Shown here piece by piece: positions 44,455 through 56,114 of a stretch of 64,000 nucleotides of DNA. Source of the DNA: Incurvaria masculella (lineage: Eukaryota; Arthropoda; Insecta; Lepidoptera; Incurvariidae); the NCBI GenBank assembly GCA_946894095.1, contig OX335655.1, positions 2,852,001-2,916,000 on the forward strand, given 5' to 3'. Numbering within the stretch: position 1 is the first letter of the stretch; every line of letters begins with the position of its first letter. A program made the translations under genes and the position numbers. A model generated the notes under the pieces. The model did no database searches, was not told the origin of the DNA, and saw nothing but the letters and a program-made list of their open reading frames with translations.

Positions 44455-44830
44455 TTAAGAAAGGCCCGTAAGCTATGTCCCGCATACAAACGTAGTTTAC
44501 TAATCATTTGAAAACCGCTATTCCAATTAAATTGATATTTAATATTTAATATCAGGTAACAAATATCTGTGTCGGCACGCTTTCGTTTTTTTGAAAAATC
44601 CAAACCGAATGAAATTAAAGCAAAAACAAAATCTTCATACGAATGTTGTTTTCTCTGTGGTTTGACCCAGAATACATTTACCAAAAAAATTAAGAATTGC
44701 AGACACAGATATTTGAAGCTTAATATTAGGTACCAAATATCAAGTAAGTTGGAAAAGTGGTTTTCAAATTATTAGTAAACTACGTTTGTATGGGAGGCGA
44801 CATTTTCTGATGCTTACGGGCCGACCTTAA
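44455..44830. mobile_element. TTAA foldback MITE, family 2 copy A
   Basis: It is flanked by TTAA. The two arms of about 125 bases are inverted copies: left GGCCCGTAAGC to AACGTAGTTTACTAATCATT, right the inverse through GCTTACGGGCC. Most of the element would fold into one hairpin with a loop of about 110 bases. Confidence 0.85.
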
Positions 44831-46227
44831 GCTCTGAACTTGCATTTTGATGCTTTCTTCTTCGAATTATGTTCGAAGATGAATTCGAATAATGTTATTT
44901 TAATATTTTACAGTATTTTATTGAATGGGATGTGGCAGCAATCATGTTATTACGTATTAAACCCACCTAGAAGGGTTCGAAACAATATAGGAGGTACCAG
45001 CATATACCGCGATCCCTCTGTCTAAGAATCTCTGAGTAAAGTATCATAATATTATAATTTCATTTATTTGAGATCACACAACGACATCTTTATTGTATTG
45101 TATTGTTTTATTGCATCCATTCATAGGTAGGTAACCTACACTTAAACATGTCAAGAATCGTTATGCTAGGTCTATGTCAAAAATATAAATGTCGCATACT
45201 CTATTTCCATGCATATAAGAACTGGCAAACATACTTTGCTAGTCACAAAATAAGTTTAAAACTTAAGTAGTTGATTAATCAATGCCACCGTTCGCAAGAA
45301 AAACATAAGGAGTAACGTAAAAAATAAATATAAAAAACAAAAGATTAAAAAAAAAAAAAAAAAAAATTACTAAGTATTTTAGCATTGTCATCAGATTTAA
45401 AAAATAATCTGAAAACGTTTTCTCTGGACATTCGGACGTCCTGCTTCAGACGATTATCTAAACAAAAAATAGGCTTTTTAAGATCAGGAAAATTGTAATA
45501 ATCATCATAATCATATACATTTCATATGAGACTGCTGAAGTAAAGAAGAGAGAGTGTATTGATTTAGCAAACCGACCTAATAGTGGATCCGTGTGGGTCA
45601 CTTGAGCACAACCAGTTATTATGTCGGTTAGTGGTTAGCTAACGGTTCCACGAGGGTACCGCGATAACTTGCGTTCCAGGTTAGGTTCATTTGCACCAAG
45701 TGGGTTCCCATTAACTACTTCAAGTGCCGCCATGGTACATCGTTGTTAAATTGTGTTTTTTTTTTGTTCAAGTCGCCAAGGTCGCTTACTTAGTGGTTTG
45801 TTGCACCGAAAGAAGTGGCAAATAAAAAATTGGAGTACTTATTAATTCCCTATTCAAATTTATATCAAAACTAAATAGTTAACATATTATGCCATACGTG
45901 CATATAGAATTGTAAGAAAACTATAATTACAGCTGAGGTCCCCGACCCCGCACGGATTAATTTCGTTTTCGATATTCACCTGAACGGAGCCAGGTAAAAT
46001 GTGTTCGCGAAAATATTCTTCGTGCTCAATGCTGTAAAAATGCTGTAAAAATCTTCCACATGACAACATGTGTGTCATGTCCATGTCCATATGTTATGGT
46101 ACTTTCATGGTGTTCGGTTAAACGTTGTCGATGTCTATTAATTTCGAACAGACACATCAATGTCTTTACATACATACAGCTGCGGTAACAGGCTCCGCTC
46201 GCGACAATATCTAAAACTTCTTATAGA
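44831..46227. other. No gene seen
   Basis: AT-rich, with a (TATTG)n run near 45090 and an A-rich tract near 45345-45365 that may be a retroelement tail. Confidence 0.45.
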
Positions 46228-46800
46228 ACCTGACATGGATGGCTAATACCATACAACTACCGTTATGATATTAGACCAATACACGATATTCCCAAAGTAA
46301 TTAGGTGCCATGCTATGACCTTCCCTTAAGGTGGGCCGTAAGCATCAGAAAATTACGCTCCCCATACAAACGTAGTTTACGTATCATTTGAAAACCACTA
46401 TTCCAATTTGCTTGTTATTTGGGATTTAATATCAGGCAACAAATATCTATGTCCGCTCGTGTTTGTTTTTTCAAAAATTGTATCCTGTGTCACACAACAG
46501 AGAAAAGAAAATTTGTATGAAGATTTTCTTTTTCCTGTTATTTGACTTGCTTTAGATTTTTCAGCAAAACAAAAACGTGCAGGCACAGATATTTATTGTA
46601 GAATATTAGATACCAATTATCAAACAAATCGGAACAGTGTTTTTCAAATGATTAGTAAACTACGTTTGTATGGGGAACATAGCTTACGGGCCGTTCTTAA
46701 TGAGCGAGGCTACATTAAACAAGATGGAAAACACGGTCAAATTTTCATTGCCTCTTCAACATTAATTTCATCCAATGCGGTGGCACCGGCCCGGGCAGGG
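46228..46800 (-). mobile_element. SINE split by a TTAA MITE
   Basis: The tail part, 46228-46325 (CCTGACATGGATGGCTAATA), and the body part, 46701-46800 (GGCTACATTAAACAAGATGG, GCACCGGCCCGGGCAGGG), are separated by the MITE at 46326-46700. Confidence 0.75.
46326..46700. mobile_element. TTAA foldback MITE, family 2 copy B, inside a SINE
   Basis: It has TTAA flanks, GGTGGGCCGTAAGC at the left, GCTTACGGGCCG at the right and the same long arms as the copy at 44455. It splits a SINE whose parts lie at 46228-46325 and 46701-46800. Confidence 0.85.
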
Positions 46801-46969
46801 GGATACGCCAAAGCACAACCTGATATACTTCAAACAACGTGCGCAAAACCACATGGCCACCTGGCATACTTTTCTCAGTTCCTGTGCAAGTTCCAAAGCC
46901 CACGGGCGTCGTACGCGATATGTAACGCTACACAAGAAATTCAACGTTTAAAAATGGTAACCCTCTTAC

Positions 46970-47382
46970 CGGCAGCTCGTAGCTTAGTGGCTCGGGGACT
47001 TGCCTAGCATAGCAGAGGTCTGGGTTCAAATGCTCGCATGCACCACTTTCATTCTCATTATGATGGATAAGTGCATTTTGTCACGAATGCGAGCTGCTCC
47101 ATGGTTCGGAACCCATGTAAAACTGTAGGTCCCCTTCCTCTACTAAGTGGTAGGGTTTAAGCCCGCCCGGGTTTGGTACCAACGTATTGGATGAAAAGAT
47201 GGTCGAAGCTGCAATGAAAAATTTACCGTGATTTCAATCCAGTCCAATGTAGCCGTGCTCATAAAGGGAGGTCCTGGCATGGCATCTAATTTCTTCGGGA
47301 ATGTGGTATATTTGGCTAATATCATAACGGTAGTCTTGTGGTATTAGCCATCCATGTCAGGTTGCAAAAAAAAACCTCACGG
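46970..47382 (+). mobile_element. SINE of the second head type, full length
   Basis: Head GGCAGCTCGTAGCTTAGTGG, B-box-like GGTCTGGGTTCAAATGC, then a segment with AAGTGCATTTTGTCACGAAT. The shared body (GTAAAACTGTAGGTCCCC, GATGGTCGAAG) and tail (GTATTAGCCATCCATGTC) follow, then A9. Confidence 0.8.
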
Positions 47383-47756
47383 GCCACCCATTTCATTCAT
47401 CCATCGATATAAGTTATGTATGTTTAGTATAAAAATAGTACAATTTATCCATACCATAAAAGAACATACCACAAGTTCGCTGCACGGCGCCTATTAGTAT
47501 GGGTGCCCCGCCGCGAAGCCTTCTCAGGCAGCTCCAATTAGAGCCAGTTTGCTGCTAAGCTAGGATAAAAAGTAGCTCATAGTACGGTAACTAAAGGATG
47601 CAACTCCGGCTACTATTTGTAGGGAATGTGAAAACACGCCTTTCCAACGAAACTGCTATCTAGTGGTACTGCAGAGCGCGCCTACAGATGTTAGAGTTGC
47701 TTAGTTCGATTATAAATGGCCCGGAGGGCGGGTCAGCTTCATTGATTATTAACTAG

Positions 47757-48137
47757 TATAGCCTTGGTGGCCGAGTGGCGCGACACTTCGGCGATCGCTC
47801 TCCGAAGTTAAGCAACGCTGGGTCCGGTCTGGTCTTGGATGGGTGACCATTCGTCCGTTGAGAGAGGCTGGCCGTGGTTCGGATTCCACGTTAAGCTGTA
47901 AGTCCCCTTCCTTACTTACTAGGTGGTAGGGTTTATCCCGCCCGGGTTGGTACCATCGCATTGGATGAACGATGGTCGAAGCGGCAATGAAAATTGTCCG
48001 TATTTTCCATCCAGTTCAATGTAGCCGTGCAATATAAGGAAGGTCCTGGCATGGCACCTAGTTCCCATCTGGTGTGTTGGGCTAATACCATGACAGAACT
48101 TGTTGATTAGCCATCCATGTCTAGTCACATAAAAAAA
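47757..48137 (+). mobile_element. tRNA/5S chimeric SINE, full length
   Basis: A box TGGCCGAGTGG lies at 47768-47778, the 5S rRNA-like core at 47792-47848 (CCGAAGTTAAGCAACG, CTTGGATGGGTGACC), and the B-box-like GGTTCGGATTCC at 47876-47887. The common body (GGTGGTAGGGTTTATCCC, GGTACCATCGCATTGGATG), the tail ATTAGCCATCCATGTCTAG and a poly(A) follow. It is the clearest copy of this SINE. Confidence 0.88.
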
Positions 48138-48369
48138 AAAGATGTGATCTGGGCATTCGATCCACTGCTGGTCTTATAATTTATATAAAATTAGCTGAGG
48201 TTGCCGGCTTCGCTCGGGTCAATTTGGTTTTGGACGTCGGAACGGATACGTCGGAACGTTTAGACCGAACGATTCCGGAGCACGGTATTTCGCGTTGTGT
48301 GCCGAGAAAATTGCTCTGACAATCGCTTTAAAAGCGGTTATTTCGACTGAAATATTCCTGAATAGGCCT

Positions 48370-48599
48370 ACAGCAGGTCTATTCCTGGCGTTCAGTAATC
48401 AGAAATCCTGATTCTAGAAAACAGCTTTTATAGCGATTTTCAAAGCGAGTTTTTCTACGGAAAACCTTGATTGATTAAAAAAACTATGCTCCGGAAAATG
48501 TTCGTCGAGAAAATCGCTTTGAAAACTGCTACAAAAGCGGTTTTCTAGTCTCAGGATTCCTGATTCCTGATAACTGAATGCCAGGAATAGGCCTGCTGG
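48370..48599. mobile_element. Foldback element with AGCAGGCCTATTCCTGGC-type arms
   Basis: The left arm CAGCAGGTCTATTCCTGGC is inverted on the right as GCCAGGAATAGGCCTGCTG. Inner pairs include AGCGATTTTCAAAGCGA with AAAATCGCTTTGAAAA. Confidence 0.7.
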
Positions 48600-49239
48600 C
48601 CGTGGTTCCTTCGCCTAGGCTGCCATTCCACTTGCACATTTTATAGAGAAACTACACGGAAAAAAGAGCATTTGAAATGAGAAAACAGTGTTTCTTGGAT
48701 TTCAAATTAATTGATTTCAGAAATATTATTTAACGAGACGACACGTCTTCTTTATTCTCATGTTTTCTTATAATATACTAATTTCAAGAAAATATCTTCT
48801 TCCGACTATTAAAAACAATGTTTTCTTAAACCAAAATGGTTTGTGTCTTCGTTTAGTTTTCTTCCGGTACATGGAATGATTCATGATTTTATTTCATGAA
48901 CATGAATTAATATTCAACAACGATTACACTTTCGTTGGTCATCTAGTCCAACCTCGATGTTTACTTTGATGCGACACTGACCTCGTGAGTGCTATTGATT
49001 TTTCTCACTGCTCACGAAATGGCTTTTGATGTCTCTATCAAGCCAAAAGTGCTAGAAAGCTAAATATTCGCCCGCGGAATTGACTTCATGTACACACACC
49101 ACACGTGGCTGCGACAGGCGAGCAACCATTTTGCTCATAGACTAACTCGTCTTGGTGCTTATGTTTATATACAAGATGCTACGGGATAGGATACAGAAAC
49201 TTCAGAAATAAGATGTACTCATTATTAGAAGTATTTATT

Positions 49240-49345
49240 TATTTGTTAATATATGTGTATTGCACTTAAAATTCGGGCAAAAGGTACAACTTAATGCCAG
49301 GGGCATTCTCTACCAGTCTACCTTTGGGTATCGTGATCAGTAGGC
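49240..49345 (-). mobile_element. LINE 3' end relic, sister of the one at 38.7 kb
   Basis: It shares about 75 nearly identical bases with 38730-38815, including TACCAGTCTACCTTTGGGTA. No coding part is recognisable beside it. Confidence 0.55.
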
Positions 49346-50424
49346 TGGTCCTCTTTAATGGAAGCCAAGGTCTCGGATGGCGCGGTAGTGGATACAGTAA
49401 GACTTGTCACATGTGATTTATGTCTAAAATCTTCAGCAATAATGAAAATTACTAAGCATTGAGTTGTGCATATTCGTCTCTCAATGTTGCTTAGCAATAA
49501 AATAATTATCATTTCGCTAAAATTTTCGAAATCACATATGAGACATCCGATTTTTTTTCGTGGTTCTCATAGAAATTATTTATGTGATTCCTTATGTATT
49601 TACTCACATCTTTCACTGTATGGTGACCGACTCTACGGTCAACAGCTTGAACGTTCCAAGAACATAAGTCAAGCCAATTCCAAGAGTTTACGAACAATGC
49701 CCTCCACGAGTTTTAGGGGCATTGCTGAATAAGATACGAGAAAAAACATCGACAAGTCAGTATGACCTGCTGTGCAGAAAATATTTCGCCACGAAGCGAA
49801 TTCGAAAATTGGATTCAACAACGAAAAATATAACCTGTAAGCAAAAATTCACAATACGCCTTATGCTGGTCGACAAAACAAATATGCTGGAAGACTTGCG
49901 CAAGCTAGTCGCCCAGGTCGGAATAAGGTCTCTAGGACTTTGTCTTCTTTACATGCCCACTTCCGTTTGCAACAATAACTATAGCTACTAGAACAAGGGG
50001 CCATTTTGTTAAACTTGTACCGATGTGCATGCGCACCCACGTAACTCAATTTGAATGGAGTTCGAATGCAAGATGGCGGCGGCGGTGACAGGCGCGCGGT
50101 AGTGAAGAGAGATGGTATATCAAGACAGCTTCCGGAGTGAGAGGCGCAGAATGAAAACCACGAACAAAATAACGAATTAGTAACCGTTTGACACCAAATA
50201 ATTGTAATACTCACCTTTTTTTAGGAAATAAGATGTTTTGTGGTCACATTTTAACCATCATAGTTTAACACCATTGCTGCAGAAATGTGTGTACATTTCG
50301 TACACTTTTTTACTCTGTCTACAAATGTAACTGCATAGTTTGTTACATAAATACAATAACGTCAATGTTTTAATAAGTCATGAACAGGTCAAAGAGACAT
50401 GTTAGGGAAGAAGTCATAAGAGCC

Positions 50425-50697
50425 GACTAAGGGATTCATCGTTTTTCAGATTCCACGTAAAACAGTAAGTCTTACTTTCGGGTCGATTTGGTACATGAAG
50501 TACATGGCATTGAATGACGATGGTCCAAGTGACAATGAGAATTGTCCATGTTTTTCATCGATTTTATTGTAGCCGTGCAATATAAGGATGATACTGGCAT
50601 GCCACCCAGTTCCGATAAGGTGTGTTGGGCTAATATCATAGCAGTAGGTGCATGTGGTATTAGCCAGCCATCCATATTTAGTCACAGAAATAAAATA
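50425..50697 (+). mobile_element. SINE, 5' truncated
   Basis: ATTCCACGTAAAACAGTAAG, GATGGTCCAAGTGACAATG, TGTAGCCGTGCAATATAAGG and GTATTAGCCAGCCATCC follow the order of the common body. Confidence 0.7.
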
Positions 50698-51719
50698 ACT
50701 AGTAATTAGGAAGAACTTGCATCCTTTTCAAAACGTTTTTTGTATATTGGGTACTGTAAACGGAGGCACAATATGTCGCCGCAATTTCAACAGAAGGCAG
50801 ATTCGTTAAGCTTTACTCTCTTCGACACAAGAGACTAACAATTTATTTCCCATGGCTTTAAGTTTACGCATTAATGTAATACTAAGGATTAAAAATAGAA
50901 ATCTCACTATTCGAAAACGTCTGAAAGAGAGCATGCCATGCAGTTGCCACTCCTCCACGCACGCTCCGGTTACCGGCCGACCAACACACACGCACCGTCC
51001 GCCGCACTTACACTGGGACCATCCGATCCGACTCTACCTTTAGATACTGACCGACTCTACATTTCGATATAAACCACGAACTTTAATGCTTGTTGGTAAT
51101 CCTGGTTTAATTTAACCCCGAACGTTTGGTGTAAGGTTTAAGCTAAAATCACTTGGACGGCTTAGGATGCATTATATACCGATTTATTGCTATGGATATT
51201 TTTTCTTTGCAAAAGCACAAAAACTATATGTTTTCAAGGGTGAGAACAATCGAAATATTTTATAAGTGAGCAATGAAATAAATAACAAACAACAAATAAT
51301 ATTTATTTAGAAAACTATTCATTCCGCACTCTACATGGAGTTCTAAAATATTTTTTTTAATTCTGCATTGAAACATACGGCGTAAGCCAGGCTCTCTAGA
51401 AGATGCCAGACGACGTCCATACGCTTTCGAACGCCTACAGGAGCCGGCCAGCCAGGTGTTATTTCCTTGGTTTAAATGACCCTATGTTGCACTTTGGGGA
51501 AAAAAGCTCGGCAGGAAGTGCATTCCACAGTTTATCAACGAAATAAGTAAAGGAATTACAGCGATATTAAAAAGGAGACAGAGGTGTGACATTAGGCAGC
51601 TTAGATAAAAAATACCAGTTAAAAGAGAATACTTCAGGTACCCTCGACCGAGACGTCTCTCTATTCTATCACAGATGATGGAATGATCCGATAATCGGCC
51701 AGGTCAGTGTAAACGCGCG

Positions 51720-52200
51720 AACGCTCTCTTGCGCACCACTGCTAATCACTAGATTTCTTTGGGTCACTTCGCGATCGGACTCGCAACCAATAGCAACGCC
51801 CGTCCGGCAAAGCCACCACGGTTCCCGCCCGAATCAATATTGGCTTATCGGTCCAAGGCTCCAGCGATCGATCAATGACAAAAAGTCGGCCGTGACTTGG
51901 CGGAAGCGCACTTTGTCGCGCCAATTCGAATCGGAACGGCAATCGAACGCTGTTTTGTTTTTTTTTGTAAATCGTTTGTGCTTTGTTTCCGATTTTTAAA
52001 CGGTTCGTTTTGTTTCGTTCGAAGTTCTAATTAGTTTTGTGTTTACGTGAACTCTCGGAATCCAGTACTTTCTTCTGTTTGGACGTCTTCGCGAGTGAAT
52101 TTTCGAACTGTGTGGTTTGTGAGTGAATTCGCACTGCGCATGTGCTAAGTGATTCGGTGTCACGAGTGAGTTGCGACCGGCGAAAAGGAATGCTGTAACT
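51720..52200 (+). promoter_or_regulatory. Candidate promoter and 5' UTR of an unidentified host gene
   Basis: This stretch is CpG-rich and apparently unique against AT-rich, repeat-laden neighbours. It includes AACCAATAGC (CCAAT-like), several TCGCGA/GCGCG elements and a run of GTGAGTGAATT near 52095. A short upstream ORF (ATG CTG TAA at 52190) precedes the candidate start at 52201. No TATA box is convincing. Confidence 0.35.
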
Positions 52201-52210
52201 ATGTGCAAAG
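52201..52210 (+). CDS. Candidate first coding exon, ATG TGC AAA G, with donor
   Basis: It starts after the candidate 5' UTR and is followed by GTATGG, a fair donor. It ends in phase 1. The candidate exon at 63871 starts in phase 1, so together they would read MCKGDSSSPASSV. Such a short coding piece could easily be chance. I include it because of the CpG-rich context and the phase match. Confidence 0.2.
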
Positions 52211-52737
52211 GTATGGTTTTATGTAAGAGTTCCGTTTTGTTGACTGCGTAAGTGAAATCGGGCAGTCTGCCTATCGTATTGTCAGAGCCCTCTATCGTCT
52301 AGTCTATATTCGATTTACTCAGTCTGAGATCATTTCATTCCATCTTTCTATCTTATTAATATTATATGTACATATGTAAATGTGTTTTTTTGGTTTGTAT
52401 CCGTAACGTATCATCGTGATTTTTATAGAGATTACGATATTTTTCCGAGTGGAGCTGTCCGTAATAAATTGAAGATTATTGTTTGAGGAGTTAAAAAAAT
52501 TGCTTATATTTCCAAAAAATATCTCAACCCAGGTTTTTTACTTATATTTAATTAAGTCAAGCTAAAAAATATTAATTACATCATTTTATCAAATCGTGAT
52601 TCCGAATAAATGTTGTGAATCTTTGTTTCATCGTCTATAATATGGAGAATACCGCCCTGCCCTCTAGGCAGCAAATTTACCCTATATATTTACTGACAAA
52701 ATTCTTCCAATAGGAACCAATCGATTAATCGACCGGT

Positions 52738-53128
52738 AGTTTTTTTTTTTTTATGTGACTGGACATGGATGGCTAATACCACAAGTTCTGTCATGGTATT
52801 AGCCCAACACACCACATGGGAACTAGGTGCTATGCCAGGACCTTCCTTATATTGTACGGCTACATTGAACTGGATAGAAAACACGGACAATTTTCATTGC
52901 CGCTTCGACCAACGTTCATCCAATGCGATGGTACCAACCCGGGCGGGATAAACCCTACCACCTAGTATGTAAGGAAGGAGACCTACAGCTTAACGTGGAA
53001 TCCGAACCACGGCCAGCCTCTCTCAACAGTCGAATGGTCACCCATCCCAAAACCAGACCGGACCCAGCGTTGCTTAACTTCGGAGAGCGATCGCCGAAGT
53101 GTCGCGCCACTGGGCCACCGAGGCTGCA
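52738..53128 (-). mobile_element. tRNA/5S chimeric SINE, full length
   Basis: It is nearly the same as the copy at 25269-25660. It begins with a T-run and GTGACTGGACATGGATGG on +, and ends TTGCTTAACTTCGGAGAGCG, GTCGCGCCACTGGGCCACC. Confidence 0.85.
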
Positions 53129-53384
53129 ATTTAATATTTAGGGAAACTGTGGGATGCGCCTGTCCCTGTCAACGTATTTTCCCCAGAGTAAATAATGGGG
53201 TCCTTCAAAAATGGTCTGAAGAAACACCTGGCTGGCCGACATCGTTTTTGCACTCACCGTAAAATTCTGAAAGCCCATGGGCTCAATCGGGCCATTGGAC
53301 ACACTTCGCATCAAAAAAATAACATTGTCTAAATAATCTGACATAAAATAACACCGAGTCTGCATTTAGCCCATGTCAACCTCG

Positions 53385-54000
53385 GTGGTCTAGTGGCGCG
53401 ACGCCTTGCGATTCGATAAGCTTGGTAAGCACCTCTGAGCACGATTAGGTTCTGGATGGGTGACCATTTTCAACCATTGAGGCAGGCCGTGGTTCGAACT
53501 CCACAAAAAACTGTAGGTACCGTTCCTTACTTACTAGGTGGTAGGGTTAATCCCGCCCGGGTCGGTACCATCGCATTGGATGAACGCTGGTCGCAGCGGC
53601 AGTTAAAATTGTCCGTATTTTCCATACAGTTCGATGTCGCCGAGCAATATAAGGTAGATCCTTGCGTGGCACCTAGTTCTCATGTGATGTGATTATAATA
53701 ATAATAATAATTCTTTATTTTACCAAAAATGCATTTCACATACAGTTTGATTCATAACCCCCACACTAGGATTCCCTGTGTTGTGGGGGATATTTTCCTT
53801 AAGTTTACCATATCAACATTTTCAGATCAAAGTATAAATATGAAAAAGAGGTCAATAATTAACATGAAATATAAAAAAAAGAAAATGCAATAATATATAA
53901 AACAATAGAGTTAGTCAAGGGATAATTGATTATAATTATTGATTGATTGATAATTGATAATTGATTGATTTTAGCCATCCCGTTACATTAAAAAAAACGA
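53385..54000 (+). mobile_element. SINE with variant 5S-like core, split by a LINE tail
   Basis: A box GGTGGTCTAGTGGCGCGAC; the core keeps TTCTGGATGGGTGACC; B box GTGGTTCGAACTCC, the best match to tRNA consensus among the copies. The body ends at 53697 and the tail resumes at 53969. Confidence 0.75.
53698..53968 (-). mobile_element. LINE 3' end inserted in a SINE
   Basis: It starts with (TAA)n and TTCTTTATTTTACC and runs to about 53968. The SINE sequence stops at ATGTGATGTG before it and resumes at TTTTAGCCATCC after it, so the LINE tail split the SINE. Confidence 0.6.
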
Positions 54001-54530
54001 TACTTTCAATAAAACTACTTTATTCGCCTCTCTTTTGCAATTTGCACTCTAGTCCAGAAATTCATTGGCGCAGAAGCCAACAGAACTTCCTTATGGCTTC
54101 TAATGCTATACTGTTATGGATCAATCATCCATGAGCATTCCATACATATCGAGCTGGAGGAATGTATTTGAGCTGCCTATTTACGATTCGTTTTATGGAA
54201 AGATAGAGGATCTTCTACGTAGCGTCGTTAACCGTGGTTTGCAAGGGTCGGTTAGGTTGAATTTTTTTCTGAATCAAAAAACGGCTTTCGCATGTTTTGC
54301 AATTTTTCTTTGTAGATTCCTACACTTAGATTAAAAAAATCAAAACGTATAGACGTAGCTATCAGTTGATTTATTTAATGTGCAAAATATCAGAAAATTA
54401 TTTCTTAATTCGAGTGAGGAATCAGGCACGAGCCAGTGTATGGAACACGATCACCTCATTATCCTCATAAAGAGGTGCATGACGATGCCCATGGGCTTCC
54501 GAACATTCGAAGGGACAAACCCATATAGGC

Positions 54531-55550
54531 TGTCTAAATGCATCTTCACTACATGTTTGAAGGATACAGCTTGGGGTCTTTGGGGGAGATACCTTGGCAT
54601 CTCTGCATTCCACAGTTTACCAATCCTAAAAACAATGGTTTTATAGGATTAGTTGGTTCAAATTCTAGAAATGTCGATAGTAAATTAGTGCTCGTCTTTC
54701 TTCTTCGTGAGTCCGACCTTTTAAAGGGACAACACAATACAGGCTGTCTAAATGCATCTTCACCACATGTTAGAAGGACCCAGGTTGGGGTCTTTGGGGG
54801 AGATACCTTGGCATCCCTGCATTCCACAGTTTACCAATCCAAACACAATGGTTTTATAGGATTAGTTGGTTCAAATTCTAGAAATGTCGATAGTAAATTA
54901 GTGCTCGTCTTTCTTCTTCGTGAGTCCGACCTTTTAAAGGGACAACACAATACAGGCTGTCCAAATGCATCTTCACCACATGTTAGAAGGACCCAGGTTG
55001 GGGTCTTTGGGGGAGATACCTTGGCATCCCTGCATTCCACAGTTTACCAATCCAAAAACAATGGTTTTATAGGATTAGTTGGTTCAAATTCTAGAAATGT
55101 CGATAGTAAATTAGTGCTCGTCTTTCTTCTTCGTGAGTCCGACCTTTTAAAGGGACAACACAATACAGGCTGTCTAAATGCATCTTCACCACATGTTAGA
55201 AGGACCCAGGTTGGGGTCTTTGGGGGAGATACCTTGGCATCCCTGCATTCCACAGTTTACCAATCCAAAAACAATGGTTTTATAGGATTAGTTGGTTCAA
55301 ATTCTAGAAATGTCGATAGTAAATTAGTGCTCGTCTTTCTTCTTCGTGAGTCCGACCTTTTAAAGGGACAACACAATACAGGCTGTCTAAATGCATCTTC
55401 ACCACATGTTAGAAGGACCCAGGTTGGGGTCTTTGGGGGAGATACCTTGGCATCCCTGCATTCCACAGTTTACCAATCCAAAAACAATGGTTTTATAGGA
55501 TTAGTTGGTTCAAATTCTAGAAATGTCGATAGTAAATTAGTGCTCGTCTG
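54531..55550. repeat. 213-bp tandem repeat, 4.8 copies, open on + over its whole length
   Basis: Units start at 54531, 54745, 54958, 55171 and 55384 (TGTCTAAATGCATCTTCACC). The period is 213 bp, 71 codons, after a first diverged unit. The + frame is open from 54538 to 55581 and repeats VGVFGGDTLASLHSTVYQSK and NNGFIGLVGSNSRNVDSKLV. The - strand is also largely open in each unit. No known domain is recognised. The sequence CCCATGGGCTTCCGAAC before it resembles a common lepidopteran LINE-derived repeat, so coding is doubtful. Confidence 0.85.
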
Positions 55551-55706
55551 GGCCGCCTGCTGTTTGAGCGTTGAGCGATAGAGAAAGGGGACGATAGAAT
55601 GGCGTATGGTAATTGGCAGCTCCCTAGAGAATTCGTAGTTATCATTCGGGTTACACAATATTAATCGTAACGCAATATAGGAAGGTTTGAGCATGGCACC
55701 TAGTTT

Positions 55707-56114
55707 ACATGTTTTTTTTTATGGGAGCTGACATGGATAGCTAATACAACACAACTACCGTTATGATATTAGCCCAATACACCAATTAAATTAGGTGCCA
55801 TGCCAGGACCTTCCCTTTATGGGCACGGCTACATTGAACTAGATGGAAAACACGGACAAATTTTCACTGTCGCTTCGACCATCTTTCATCTAATGTGATG
55901 GTACCAACCCGGGCGGGCTTAAACCCTACCACCTAGTAGGGGAAGGGGGGCCTACAGTTTTACATGGATTCCGAACCATGGAGCAGCTCGCATTCGTGAC
56001 GAAATGCACTTATCGAACTCAGAAAGAGAAAGACAGTGGTGCATGTCGGAATGGAAACCAGACCTCTGGTACACTAGGCCAGTCCCCGCGCCGCTAGGCT
56101 ACGGGCCGCTTAAA
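55707..56114 (-). mobile_element. SINE of the second head type inserted in an older SINE
   Basis: On the - strand it runs from AGCGGCCCGTAGCCTAGCGG through GGTCTGGTTTCCATTCC to the common body and tail. It breaks an older + strand SINE: 55669-55706 has GCACCTAGTTTACATG and 56115-56170 continues GATGTGTTGGGCTTATATTC. Confidence 0.8.

Larger units (their letters stand above)
48600..51719. other. Mostly unassigned, with a LINE tail and a SINE
   Basis: Besides 49240-49345 (LINE tail) and 50425-50697 (SINE), nothing coding is recognised. Near 50068, GCAAGATGGCGGCGGCGG resembles the YY1/Pho-type AAGATGGCGGC site found at some transcription starts, but there is no linked ORF. Confidence 0.4.

Noticed and set aside
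47792..47848. A genuine 5S rRNA gene
   Set aside because: Only the internal promoter part matches. The 5' and 3' thirds are SINE sequence, and the same arrangement recurs at other loci.
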